From assembly GCF_000452705.1 (NCBI RefSeq), contig NZ_CP007014.1:2480001-2544000 (forward strand): a stretch of DNA of 64,000 nucleotides, given 5' to 3'. This document shows, piece after piece, positions 7,184-16,591 of this stretch. This stretch comes from Pseudomonas syringae CC1557 (GTDB lineage: Bacteria > Pseudomonadota > Gammaproteobacteria > Pseudomonadales > Pseudomonadaceae). A program made the position numbers and the translations under genes. The notes under the pieces were generated by a model that saw nothing but the letters and a program-made list of their open reading frames with translations, was not told where the DNA came from and made no database searches. How positions within the stretch are numbered: position 1 is the stretch's first letter; every line of letters starts with the position of its first letter.

Positions 7184-9363
7184 TGCTGATCTTCATGCTT
7201 CAGTTCGAAAAGCAACAGTGAGCGCGGGGTAACGGTGTATTCCGAACCGAAGGCAAACTGCTCCTTGCTGCGCGCATCGTCCTGATTGGTATCGATCAGG
7301 CACTCATAATGCGTGCCTTCAGGCACTTCCGGCAGCGTGAAGTTGACGCCGTCATGATGTGCGTTGACGACCAGCAGCAAGGTGGCGTCTGCACCAGGAC
7401 GGCGGATACCGGTTTCCTGTGCGCGGCCATCCATCAGCATACCGAGGCAACGGCCATTGGCATCGTGCCATTGCTCGACACTCATTTCTTCGCCGCTCGG
7501 CGCAAGCCAGGTGACGTCCTTGACGCCGATTTCTTCGTTGTAATCGCCCACCAGGAAGCGACTGCGACGCAGGATCGGGTAGGTCTGACGCAGCTTGATC
7601 ACGCGGGTCACGAACTTGAGCAGCGCCTCGCCGTCCTCGTCCAGATCCCAATTGATCCAGCCAATCTCGCTGTCCTGGCAGTAGGCGTTGTTATTACCGT
7701 GCTGAGTGCGGGCGAACTCGTCACCCGCCACGATCATCGGTGTGCCTTGTGCCAGCAGCAGCGTGGCGAAGAAGTTGCGCATCTGGCGCAGACGCAGGGT
7801 ATTGATTTCCTGATCTTCGGTCGGACCTTCAACGCCGTGGTTCCAGGACAGGTTGTTGTTGCTGCCGTCCTGGTTGTTTTCGTCGTTCGCTTCGTTGTGC
7901 TTGTCGTTGTACGACACCAGGTCGTGCAGCGTGAAGCCATCGTGCGCGGTGATGAAATTCACCGAAGCCTGAGGGCGACGACCGCGCTGGTTGAACATGT
8001 TGCCGGAGGCCGTCATGCGCGCAGCAAAGTCGGCCAGTTGGCCTTCATCGCCTTTCCAGAAGGCACGCACGGTGTCACGGAACTTGTCGTTCCATTCCAT
8101 CCAGCCCGGTGGGAAGCCACCGACCTGGTAGCCACCCGGACCGCAGTCCCAAGGCTCGGCAACCAGTTTGACCTGACGCAGAACCGGGTCCTGGCGGCAG
8201 GCGACCAGGAAGCTGTGACGCTCGTCGAAACCGTCATGGTAGCGACCGAGAATCGTTGCCAGGTCGAAGCGGAAACCATCGACGTGCATTTCCGAGGCCC
8301 AGTAACGCAGCGAATCGGTAACCATCTGCAGAACGCACGGGTGACTCAGGTCAAGGGTGTTGCCTGTACCGGAATCGTTAATGTAGTAACGCTTGTCGTC
8401 CGGCATCAGCCTGTAATAGGAGGCGTTGTCGATACCCCGCATGGACAGGGTAGGGCCCAGCTCGTTGCCTTCGGCGGTGTGGTTGTAGACCACATCGAGA
8501 ATGACCTCCAGCCCGGCATGGTGCAGGTGCGCGACCATTTCCTTGAACTCGGCAATCTTGCCGCTGGCCAGGTAACGCGGGTCCGGGGCGAAAAACGCAA
8601 TACTGTTGTAGCCCCAGTAGTTGGTCATGCCTTTTTGCAGCAGGTGCTGGTCGTTGACGAACGCATGGATCGGCAACAGTTCGACCGAGGTCACGCCCAG
8701 CTTGCGGATGTGCTCGACGACAGGCGCTGACCCCAGACCGGCAAACGTGCCGCGCAGCTCTTCGGCTACCTCTGGGTGGCGCATGGTGATGCCGCGCACG
8801 TGGGTCTCGTAGAAAATGGTCTTGTCCCAAGGCGTGCCAACGCGTTGGTCGCGGCCCCAGGTGTAGGCCTCGTCGATCACTTTGCTTTTGGGTACGAACG
8901 GAGCGCTGTCGCGTTCGTCGAAGCTCAGGTCGCCATCAGCGTGGCCAATGGTGTAACCGAACAGTGCTTCCGACCATTTCAGTTCGCCGACCAATTGCTT
9001 GGCGTACGGGTCGATCAGCAGCTTGTTGTGGTTGAAACGGTGACCATTCTTCGGATCGTACGGGCCGTACACGCGGTAGCCGTAGATCAGGCCGGGATGC
9101 GCGTCGGGCAGGTAACCGTGGTAGATCTCGTCGGTGTATTCCGGAAGCTCGATGCGCTCCAGCTCCACTTCGCCGGTCGAATCGAACAGGCAGAGTTCCA
9201 CTTTGGTGGCGTTTGCCGAAAACAGGGCAAAGTTTACGCCCAGGCCATCCCAGCTGGCACCGAGTGGAAAGGGAAGTCCTTCGCGAATGCGTGTCGGGGT
9301 ACTGGCAGGGTTATCGTGCGTGGCCGAACTTTCTTCCGCCGCTGGTGTGGACTTCGTATTCAT
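7180..9363 (-). CDS. glgX: Glycogen debranching enzyme (isoamylase type)
   Basis: 727-aa GH13 enzyme that cleaves alpha-1,6 branches of glycogen or limit dextrins, supplying linear maltodextrins for TreY. An N-terminal CBM48-like domain (PFPLGASWDGLGVNFALFS, about 31-49) precedes the barrel. Catalytic residues are visible: nucleophile Asp about 367 in GFRFDLA, acid/base Glu about 403 in VAEPWD, and Asp about 475 in TAHDG. The ATG at 9363 has an AGGAAGG site; an upstream in-frame start at 9402 lacks one. It follows the DUF2934 gene by 158 bp that contain a hairpin, and overlaps the next gene by 4 bp. Confidence 0.95.
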   Translation of the reverse strand: MNTKSTPAAEESSATHDNPASTPTRIREGLPFPLGASWDGLGVNFALFSANATKVELCLFDSTGEVELERIELPEYTDEIYHGYLPDAHPGLIYGYRVYGPYDPKNGHRFNHNKLLIDPYAKQLVGELKWSEALFGYTIGHADGDLSFDERDSAPFVPKSKVIDEAYTWGRDQRVGTPWDKTIFYETHVRGITMRHPEVAEELRGTFAGLGSAPVVEHIRKLGVTSVELLPIHAFVNDQHLLQKGMTNYWGYNSIAFFAPDPRYLASGKIAEFKEMVAHLHHAGLEVILDVVYNHTAEGNELGPTLSMRGIDNASYYRLMPDDKRYYINDSGTGNTLDLSHPCVLQMVTDSLRYWASEMHVDGFRFDLATILGRYHDGFDERHSFLVACRQDPVLRQVKLVAEPWDCGPGGYQVGGFPPGWMEWNDKFRDTVRAFWKGDEGQLADFAARMTASGNMFNQRGRRPQASVNFITAHDGFTLHDLVSYNDKHNEANDENNQDGSNNNLSWNHGVEGPTEDQEINTLRLRQMRNFFATLLLAQGTPMIVAGDEFARTQHGNNNAYCQDSEIGWINWDLDEDGEALLKFVTRVIKLRQTYPILRRSRFLVGDYNEEIGVKDVTWLAPSGEEMSVEQWHDANGRCLGMLMDGRAQETGIRRPGADATLLLVVNAHHDGVNFTLPEVPEGTHYECLIDTNQDDARSKEQFAFGSEYTVTPRSLLLFELKHEDQQ

Positions 9364-9411
9364 GGTGCCTTCCTGACGTCTGATAATTTTCTGAGCGGCC
9401 AAGACCGCTAC

Positions 9412-9429
9412 CGAAGCCCGAAGGCTTCG
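9412..9429. other. Stem-loop between the DUF2934 gene and glgX
   Basis: CGAAGCC (9412-9418) and GGCTTCG (9423-9429) form a 7-bp stem with a CGAA tetraloop. There is no T-run on the - strand, so it is more likely a processing or stability element within the operon transcript than a terminator. It sits in the widest gap of the ten-gene run. Confidence 0.5.
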
Positions 9430-9521
9430 ATATTGACGATAGAGTGTGGGTGTGCAGCAAGCCTGACCTCAATGTTCCGAGCAGGCCTGCAACAATGGAC
9501 TGGCGTATCGCGCCAAGAGTT

Positions 9522-9899
9522 TCAATCAGCCGATGGCTTGCGTGGTTTCTTCGCGGCTGGCTTGGCTGGAGCGTCAGTTGGGGCAGCCTTGGGCTTGGCT
9601 GCTGGCTTGGCTGCGGGTTTTGCGGCCGCTGGCTTAGGCTTTGCTGCTGCAGGCTTTGGCGCAGGAGCGGACTTGGCCACCGGTTTTGCAGCACCCTTGG
9701 CCGGAGCCTTGGCGCCATCTACCTCAGGTAGCTTGGGCTTGGTCGACTTGCGCACGTTGGACTTGTTTGGAGCCAGCGCCTCGGCTTCTGCCAGCTTGCG
9801 CGCCATCTCCCAATGACGTTCGTCGTGTCCGGAAGGCTTACCTTCCGATTCCCAGATTTGATAAGCAAAATCACGAATTCGTTTTTCGTCGGCACTCAT
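9522..9899 (-). CDS. DUF2934 protein with histone H1-like Ala/Lys/Pro tail
   Basis: 125 residues. The first 45 or so (MSADEKRIRDFAYQIWESEG, then HDERHWEMARKLAEAEA) are a DUF2934 domain, a short helical module of unknown function. From about residue 46 the chain is almost only Ala, Lys and Pro with repeated AAKPAAKP motifs, like the histone-H1-like tails of AlgP/AlgR3 in Pseudomonas. Such tails bind nucleic acid non-specifically. A GGGAG site seven bases upstream supports the start. It lies 17 bp after treY and before glgX, so it is co-transcribed with the glucan/trehalose genes; a structural or regulatory role under osmotic stress is inference. Confidence 0.8.
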   Translation of the reverse strand: MSADEKRIRDFAYQIWESEGKPSGHDERHWEMARKLAEAEALAPNKSNVRKSTKPKLPEVDGAKAPAKGAAKPVAKSAPAPKPAAAKPKPAAAKPAAKPAAKPKAAPTDAPAKPAAKKPRKPSAD

Positions 9900-9916
9900 C
9901 TCGACACTCCCAGGTA

Positions 9917-12700
9917 TTACGTAGTTTGAATAAGCATATTGACGGAAAATCTCTCCAGCACTGCGCTGAGCGGCAATTCCCGGTCATTTATCACGACAAC
10001 GTCAGAAAAGAGGCCTTTCCAGTCTGAACCGGAAGCGGAAAATGGCACGATAATCTGCGTGTCGCCCCAATTGGCAGCATTAATCAATGGAGTTTGTGCA
10101 GTGCCCAATAGTTCACTGCTTATGCGTGGGACTACGATGATCGCGCGCACTCCTTGCGTAACTCGGGCAAACGCCATTACCTGCTCGGCATGACTGCCCT
10201 TTATTTCCAGCGGGATATATTCCCCCTCGCTGAACAGCGTTGGATGCGTCGCCCGCAGGTTCAACACCTTCGCAATCAGCGTCTGTTTGATTCGGCCGTC
10301 CTGCCAGTGACTTAACAGGTCTTCCACCTGGGTCTCTTCTGCCAGCGACTTCTGACGGGCTGCATAATCCACCGGCCGACGGTTGTCCGGATCCACCAGG
10401 CTGAAATCCCAGTACTCGGTACCCTGATACAGATCAGGGACACCGGGCACAGTCAAGCGTAGCAAGGTTTGCGCCAGGCTGTTGAGCGCGCCTGCGGTAG
10501 CGATGCGGTGGGCTGTAGCACTGAGGGACTGGCGCAGCGCCAGTGCTTCGGGAGCCAGTAACAGGTTTTGCAGAAACTCGCGACAGGCAGTTTCGTAAGG
10601 CTGATTGGGCGCGCTCCAGCTGCTTTGCAACTTGGCTTCGCGCAGGGCCTTTTCCTGCCACTGGACCATACGTTTGGCATACGCCTCATGGGCCTCTTCA
10701 CCTTCGAGATTCAAAGGCCAGCTGCCCAGCAATGCCTGATAAAGCATCAGTTCGTCACCGGCGCTGATGGCCGATTCCTCGCCCTTCAACGGCAGTGCGA
10801 GCTGCCGCCAGCGTTCCACCTGCTCGGCATACCAGGGCGCGCATTCGCTGAGTACAGCGAGACGCGTGCGGGTGTCTTCGCCACGCTTGTGGTCGTGCGT
10901 CGCAGTGGTCAGCAGATTGTCGGGAAACTTTTCCAGACGTTGCAGGCAGACCTGATGAAAGTCTTCGACCGGCGCGCTGAAATGCTGCGGATGAAAGCCA
11001 ACGTCATTTCGCGACAGCAGCACTGCGGACCGATAGAACGAGGTGTCTTCGACCGACTTGGCAGCGACCGGGGAGGTCAGTTGCTGGAAGCGCACGCAGG
11101 CATTCTTGTACAGCTTGCGCAGATGCCCGCGGGGCAACTGACGCCACGCTTCGCCACCCAGCCAGCGGTCCAGATAATCCAGCACCGGCCAGTCGCCTTC
11201 ACTCAGGAGGGTACGAGCCCCTTCCATCGCCTCCTGAAAGTAATGATCGTCCTGCGCCGATCGTCCACAGACCGAAATGTAGGTACGGTAGATCGGGAAA
11301 TTCACCACCAGGGCCAGCAACGCCCGGCGGATCGCACCGAGTGTCAGGTCGCGGCTCATCAAGTCACTGCGCGCCACTTGCAGCAAGGACTGCGCAACGT
11401 TCTCGAAATCACCCGCCAGGGTGCCGTGCAGGACCAGATCCCGAGCCACCAGCACTTCCTGATCGAAGTCAGCGGTCCGCTCGCTCAGGCGGCTCCACAG
11501 CTCGCTCAATGGCTCCTTGCCCTTGGGGTCGTGTTGCAGCAGCGACACCTGATTCATGAATTCGTAGCCGGTGGTGCCGTCTACGCTCCAGTCTTCGCGC
11601 AGTGGCTCATCAGGACCGAGAATCTTCTCGACGAAGATCGGCAAGTGTTCGATTTGCGCGTCGGCTGGACGTTGCTTGAGCAGGCTCTTGACCCGGCGGT
11701 GCAGCTTGCGGCCATAGCCGCGCGGGTCGGCCAGACCATCGATATGATCGATGCGCAGACCGTCTACCAGGCCATCTGCAACCAACTGGAAAATCTTGCC
11801 GTGAGTGGCTTCAAACACTTGTGGCAACTCGACACGCAAGCCGCCCAGTTCATTGATGTCGAAAAAGCGCCGCCAGTTGATGTCATCCCCTGCGGTTCGC
11901 CAACTGGCCAGACGATAGTGCTGGCGCTCCAGTAACTGATGCAGACGCTGGAAACCTTGCGCATTGCTGGAGTCGAACTGCGCGAGCAACTGGTCGATGG
12001 CCTTGCGGGCCTCTGAGTCTTTCGCCAGCTCGGCCAGTTCAGCCTTGGCCTGACGCGCACGCTCGTAGGCCTGCGGGTAGTCCGCCAAGGCCTTGAAGCG
12101 CTGTGCCAGCTCCTTCAATTGCGCGTTATCTGTCGACTGCAACAGCGCGCCGTAGGTCAGGGGGCAGATCGGAAAATGATGCTGATAGTGCTCGATGTAG
12201 AACGAGCCCTGATCAGCATTGAAGCGCAGCGGGATCTCTCCAGCCTGCAAGACGGTGCCGTAATCGCTGCTCAGAAACGGCAGCAACAGTTGACCCTCCA
12301 GCAGCGGATCGGGCGAATTCCACTGGATATCGAAGAAGTCGGCGTAAGGACTGCGACGGCCCCACTCCAAAAGGTCCAGCCACCAAGGGTTGTCTGCACC
12401 ACCGACGGCCATGTGGTTGGACACGATGTCCAGAATCAGGCCCATGCCGTGTTCGCGCAGGGTCGCAACCAGACGCAGCAGGGCAGGTTCACCGCCCAGC
12501 TCGGGGTTGATGACGGTCGGGTCCACCACATCGTAGCCATGCATGGAGCCAGCACGTGCCTTCAACAACGGCGATGCGTAGATATGGCTGATACCGAGGC
12601 TGGCGAAATAAGGCACCAGAGGGACAGCGTCGTCCAGCGTGAAGTCTTTATGGAATTGCAGGCGCTGGGTAGCGCGCAAGGGTTGTAATGGACGGCTCAT
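9917..12700 (-). CDS. treY: Maltooligosyltrehalose synthase
   Basis: 927-aa GH13 isomerase that turns the reducing-end alpha-1,4 bond of a maltodextrin into alpha,alpha-1,1, giving maltooligosyltrehalose. The N-terminus has the family block GISHIYASPLLKARAGSMHG (about 36-55). Barrel residues are Asp about 318 in GLRIDHIDGL, Glu about 358 in IFVEKIL, and the THDHKRGED segment. The C-terminal part carries VPGVPDLYQGTEYWDFSLVD, also typical. It overlaps malQ by ATGA with a GGAG site inside the malQ end. Together with TreZ it makes trehalose in the cytoplasm, which in P. syringae is known to support osmotolerance. Confidence 0.96.
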   Translation of the reverse strand: MSRPLQPLRATQRLQFHKDFTLDDAVPLVPYFASLGISHIYASPLLKARAGSMHGYDVVDPTVINPELGGEPALLRLVATLREHGMGLILDIVSNHMAVGGADNPWWLDLLEWGRRSPYADFFDIQWNSPDPLLEGQLLLPFLSSDYGTVLQAGEIPLRFNADQGSFYIEHYQHHFPICPLTYGALLQSTDNAQLKELAQRFKALADYPQAYERARQAKAELAELAKDSEARKAIDQLLAQFDSSNAQGFQRLHQLLERQHYRLASWRTAGDDINWRRFFDINELGGLRVELPQVFEATHGKIFQLVADGLVDGLRIDHIDGLADPRGYGRKLHRRVKSLLKQRPADAQIEHLPIFVEKILGPDEPLREDWSVDGTTGYEFMNQVSLLQHDPKGKEPLSELWSRLSERTADFDQEVLVARDLVLHGTLAGDFENVAQSLLQVARSDLMSRDLTLGAIRRALLALVVNFPIYRTYISVCGRSAQDDHYFQEAMEGARTLLSEGDWPVLDYLDRWLGGEAWRQLPRGHLRKLYKNACVRFQQLTSPVAAKSVEDTSFYRSAVLLSRNDVGFHPQHFSAPVEDFHQVCLQRLEKFPDNLLTTATHDHKRGEDTRTRLAVLSECAPWYAEQVERWRQLALPLKGEESAISAGDELMLYQALLGSWPLNLEGEEAHEAYAKRMVQWQEKALREAKLQSSWSAPNQPYETACREFLQNLLLAPEALALRQSLSATAHRIATAGALNSLAQTLLRLTVPGVPDLYQGTEYWDFSLVDPDNRRPVDYAARQKSLAEETQVEDLLSHWQDGRIKQTLIAKVLNLRATHPTLFSEGEYIPLEIKGSHAEQVMAFARVTQGVRAIIVVPRISSELLGTAQTPLINAANWGDTQIIVPFSASGSDWKGLFSDVVVINDRELPLSAVLERFSVNMLIQTT

Positions 12701-14775
12701 CGGTCACGCTCCGCAGCTTGCAGCCGGGATTGAGAGAGCAATTCCAGTCTTCGAGCAGCATGTGGGTTATCAAGCAAGGTGGCAGCCTCACCGGGCAGAC
12801 GTCTGCGCCAGTTCGGGTGGCTGTCTATGGTGCCGGGCAGGTTGGCCTGCTCCTCGACACCCAGCGCATCTTCGATGGGCAGCAATACCAGCGGCGCGCG
12901 AGTCAGACCGAGGTAACGGACGCTGGCGTCGATGATCTGCTCCGGGGCTTCGCTGTCGGCAGGCAGGTCTTCAATGTTCTGGCTAAGGGCAAGTCGCAGG
13001 CTGTGATACTCGCGGACACGCTCCTCACGCCATTGCGCTTCGCGTTCCTCGTCGATGTGATCCAGACGTGCGTTCCATTCGATATCCAGCTCGCTGATCC
13101 AGCCAGCCAAGGTCGGCAGATCGTGCGTGCTGGTGGTCGCCAGCGCCTGATCGGACCAGTCGAGGATCGGTTTGAACTGACCATTGTTCTGTTCGAACAA
13201 CAGGACGCGCATGCCGAGAATCGCGCGCGCGCTGAGCTTGTCGCCAAGGCCTTCAGGCACCGTACCGAGGTCTTCACCCAATACGATTGCCTTGTGTCGC
13301 CAGGACTCAAGGCTTAGCAGGCGCAGCATGTCGTCCAGCGGGAAATTCAGATAGGCACCTTCGCTAGGTGGCGACCCCACAGGGATCACCCACAGCCGTT
13401 GCAGGCCCATGACGTGGTCGATACGCAGACCGCCAGCGTGGGCAAAGTTGGCCCGCAGCATCTCGATAAAGGCGCGAAAACCGTTGCGCTTGAGGCCGTC
13501 CGGCGAAAAAGCCGAAATGCCCCAGCTTTGTCCTGCTCGGTTGAGGATATCGGGCGGTGCACCAACGGTCAGGGCTGACAACAACTCATCCTGACGGCTC
13601 CACGCCTGACTGCCGGCACCGTCGGCGCCAACGGCCAGATCGGCGATCAGGCCGATGCGCATGCCACTGCTGCGGGCGGCATCCTGGGCCCGTTTAAGGC
13701 TGCGGTCGATCAACCACTGAGCGAACGCATGGAAGCTGATCTGTTCGCTGTGGCTGGCCGCAAAATCGACGACGGCCTTGCCACGCGGATTCTTGAATTC
13801 AGCTGGCCACTCATGCCAGTTATCGCCTATGCCAAGCCTGGTGGATTCGGCCCGCAGGGCCTCGAAGCGACAGTGATTTTCCAGCGCTTCGCCACCGCTG
13901 TGGCGGAAGCTGTTGAAGTCTTCGTGCAGCGGATGAGCCGCTTTGCTGAATGTTTCGTAAAGTGCGTGCAGCGCTTTCCACTTCGCGTTGGCAGCCGCTG
14001 GCCAGTCAATCAGGTGCAGCGTTTCCAGGCGTTTCATTTCGTCGCCGACACCGGCCTGTTCGATAGCGTCACGCCAGGCGCGCTCACCCAGAATGGCCCC
14101 CGGCGAGGCGTACAGGCTATTCAGAAACAGGCGGCTGGACGGCGAGTAGGGGCTGTAGCGGTGCGCATCGTTAGCGAACATCGCGTGGATGGGGCTGATA
14201 CCGAGTGCGTCAGCACCACGCTCTCCGGCAGAGCGCACCAGCGTCTCAAGTGCCTCGGTATCGCCAAAGCCTCCATCACCCTTGCGGCGCAGGCTGTACA
14301 GCTGGGCAGTCAGACCCCAGCCACGCGGCACATCAGCATCAGTCGCCATCGCCATGCTGAAACAGGTTTTCGGAGCAACTGCGATGGTCAGGTGCTGCCC
14401 GTCGATTTCGAGCTGTTGATAGCCAGGCGGCGCGAGAGCGGGCAGTTCGCCTGTTGTGGTCAGCCTGGCATTCAGTGATGAGCCGTCTTCAAGGTGCAGC
14501 GTGAAGGGCGTTTCCGGCGCAAACCACGCGGACAGATCAAGGTTGCTGTCCAGTTCGACCGTCAGCAGCGGCGGGGCGCTGGCTGCGTGGCGTTCGACTT
14601 GCAGGCGTTGCAGGCTGGCGTCTATCGCCTCACCATTTTCAGCAGAAAAGCCCAGTGCTTCGAGAACCTTGCGCAAAACGTCAGGGCTGACGGTTTGCGG
14701 GCGAGCGTTGGCGTCGACCCAATGCACCGACAAGCCGGCTGCGGTCGCAAGCCTCTCCAATTGCTCATTGTTCAT
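12697..14775 (-). CDS. malQ: 4-alpha-glucanotransferase
   Basis: 692-aa GH77 amylomaltase that moves alpha-1,4-glucan segments between maltodextrins, recycling short ones into substrates for TreY. Visible signatures are GLRIDHVMGLQRLW with the nucleophile Asp, IVLGEDLGTVP with the acid/base Glu, and STHDLPTLAGW with the third carboxylate. An N-terminal extension of about 140 residues precedes the barrel, as in other proteobacterial MalQ. A GGAGG site seven bases before the ATG at 14775 decides the start, which overlaps the treZ end by 11 bp. The next gene, treY, begins in its stop codon. Confidence 0.94.
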   Translation of the reverse strand: MNNEQLERLATAAGLSVHWVDANARPQTVSPDVLRKVLEALGFSAENGEAIDASLQRLQVERHAASAPPLLTVELDSNLDLSAWFAPETPFTLHLEDGSSLNARLTTTGELPALAPPGYQQLEIDGQHLTIAVAPKTCFSMAMATDADVPRGWGLTAQLYSLRRKGDGGFGDTEALETLVRSAGERGADALGISPIHAMFANDAHRYSPYSPSSRLFLNSLYASPGAILGERAWRDAIEQAGVGDEMKRLETLHLIDWPAAANAKWKALHALYETFSKAAHPLHEDFNSFRHSGGEALENHCRFEALRAESTRLGIGDNWHEWPAEFKNPRGKAVVDFAASHSEQISFHAFAQWLIDRSLKRAQDAARSSGMRIGLIADLAVGADGAGSQAWSRQDELLSALTVGAPPDILNRAGQSWGISAFSPDGLKRNGFRAFIEMLRANFAHAGGLRIDHVMGLQRLWVIPVGSPPSEGAYLNFPLDDMLRLLSLESWRHKAIVLGEDLGTVPEGLGDKLSARAILGMRVLLFEQNNGQFKPILDWSDQALATTSTHDLPTLAGWISELDIEWNARLDHIDEEREAQWREERVREYHSLRLALSQNIEDLPADSEAPEQIIDASVRYLGLTRAPLVLLPIEDALGVEEQANLPGTIDSHPNWRRRLPGEAATLLDNPHAARRLELLSQSRLQAAERDR

Positions 14776-16576
14776 CCTGTTCCTCCAGAACATCACTTGC
14801 TGTCAGGCTGACAATGGCCGTGTATGGATTGAGGATGCCCTGACGTGAAAGTTCGGACGATTTTTCCGGGCTGGCGAAAATCAGCCGTGCCTCTTGCTGA
14901 GGCGGTGTATCGACCGCGTGTTCGCTGAGGTTCAGATCGATGCGCAGCACCGTCCCGTCGCCCAGCGTCCAGCGTGCGCTGACCGCCTTGTCACCGAGGA
15001 TGTCGGTTTTCAAGAACCGAGCGCCTTGCAGGCGAGGCACGATTTCCTTATGACGCAAGGCCAGCAGACGCGTGTAGAAATCGAGCCAGTTGCGATGGTC
15101 GGCGCCCTTGTCGGTTTCCAGGTCAACGGCCGCGAATGCAGGACGTGATGCTTCGAATGTCTTGATGTCGTTCGGGTCGGGGATATGCTCGCGCTTTTCC
15201 GGGTCGGCGAACGCTGCAAAGTCGGCAAATTCCTTACGACGACCTTCGCGTACTGCATCGGCCAGTTCGCCATGATGGCTGGTGAAGAACAGAAACGGCT
15301 CGCTGGCCGCCCATTCATCACCCATGAACATCAGGGGAATCATCGGCGAGAGCAGCAGCAGGGCAGTCGCCGCCTTGAGCGCTTCGGGTGAGCACAGCAG
15401 CGGCAGGCGTTCGCCAAGGGCGCGATTGCCGATCTGGTCATGGTTTTGCAGGAACAACACGAACGCGCTGGGCGGCAGATGACCGCTTGGTTCGCCTCGG
15501 GTGTGGCCATGGCGAGTGGGTTCACCCTGATAGACAAAGCCCTCACTGAGCAGGCGTGCGAGCTTTTGCGTCGGCTCCTTGGCAAAGTCCGAATAGTAGG
15601 CGTCGGTTTCACCGGTCAACAGCACGTGAAGCGTGTTGTGACCGTCATCGTCCCACTGCGCATCGAAGCCCTTGTCGAGCAGGCTGGCTTGATTGAACTC
15701 GTTTTCGAGGTTCAGCCAGACGCGCCTGGACGGTTCGATCTGCGCGCGCACACGCTCCGCGAATTCCGGAAGGAATGTCTCGTCGCGAATAGCATGTACG
15801 GCGTCCATGCGTAGCCCGTCAAAGCGGTATTCGAGCAGCCACATCAGGGCGTTGTCGACGAAGTAGTCACGCACTTGCGGGCGGCGAAAATCGATGGCGT
15901 CGCCCCATGGTGTATGCAGGTCGCTACGGAAAAATTCCTTGGCGTAACTGCCGAGGTAATTGCCATCCGGACCGAAGTGGTTGTACACCACGTCCAGAAT
16001 CACCATCAGGCCGTGTTCATGGGCAGTGTCGATCAGGTGCTTGAGCTGTTCTGGCGTGCCGTAGGAAGACTGCGGAGCATACGGCAGCACGCCGTCATAC
16101 CCCCAGTTGCGATCACCCGGGAACTGCGCCAGGGGCATCAGTTCGATGGCAGTGACGCCCAGGGCTGCCAGGCGCGGCAGGTGTTTTTCCACCCCTGCAT
16201 AGCCACCCATGGCACCGACGTGCAGCTCATAGATGACTGCCTCGTGCCATGGACGACCTTTCCATTCGGGGTTTTGCCATGAATAAGCAGGGTCAACCAC
16301 GACGCTTTGCGAATGTACGTCATCGACTTGGGCGCGTGACGCCGGGTCGGGTACTTCCAGCTCGTGATTGATCTTGAAGCGGTATCGGGTGCCTGCCTTG
16401 CAGCTTGCGTCGAGAACAAACCAGCCTTCAGGCTGCGGCAGCATGGCCAGAGACTGGCCATCCTGCAGTTCGACACTGACGTATTCGGCATCCGGCGCCC
16501 AGAGGGCAAAGCGGGTGTGATCAGAATCCAGCAAAACGGCGCCGTGGCGCCAGTTATCATCTGTACGCAGTGGCAT
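14765..16576 (-). CDS. treZ: Maltooligosyltrehalose trehalohydrolase
   Basis: 603-aa GH13 enzyme that releases trehalose from maltooligosyltrehalose made by TreY. It has an N-terminal E-set/CBM48 domain (about 1-100), then the barrel with WGYDGVLPYAPQSSYG and VILDVVYNHFGPDGNYL. Asp about 258 in FDGLRMDAVHAI and Glu about 291 in WLNLENEFN are the catalytic pair. An AAAGGAT site lies upstream of the ATG at 16576; a nearby ATG four bases upstream is out of frame. It lies 15 bp after glgA and overlaps malQ. Confidence 0.95.
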   Translation of the reverse strand: MPLRTDDNWRHGAVLLDSDHTRFALWAPDAEYVSVELQDGQSLAMLPQPEGWFVLDASCKAGTRYRFKINHELEVPDPASRAQVDDVHSQSVVVDPAYSWQNPEWKGRPWHEAVIYELHVGAMGGYAGVEKHLPRLAALGVTAIELMPLAQFPGDRNWGYDGVLPYAPQSSYGTPEQLKHLIDTAHEHGLMVILDVVYNHFGPDGNYLGSYAKEFFRSDLHTPWGDAIDFRRPQVRDYFVDNALMWLLEYRFDGLRMDAVHAIRDETFLPEFAERVRAQIEPSRRVWLNLENEFNQASLLDKGFDAQWDDDGHNTLHVLLTGETDAYYSDFAKEPTQKLARLLSEGFVYQGEPTRHGHTRGEPSGHLPPSAFVLFLQNHDQIGNRALGERLPLLCSPEALKAATALLLLSPMIPLMFMGDEWAASEPFLFFTSHHGELADAVREGRRKEFADFAAFADPEKREHIPDPNDIKTFEASRPAFAAVDLETDKGADHRNWLDFYTRLLALRHKEIVPRLQGARFLKTDILGDKAVSARWTLGDGTVLRIDLNLSEHAVDTPPQQEARLIFASPEKSSELSRQGILNPYTAIVSLTASDVLEEQDEQ

Positions 16577-16591
16577 CCATCGATCCTTTTC

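Noticed and set aside
7309..8730. 473-codon open frame on the + strand opposite glgX
   Set aside because: It mirrors glgX codon structure, has no ribosome site, and its translation resembles no family; typical shadow of a GC-rich gene.
10568..11935. 455-codon open frame opposite treY
   Set aside because: Shadow of treY; no family resemblance or ribosome site.
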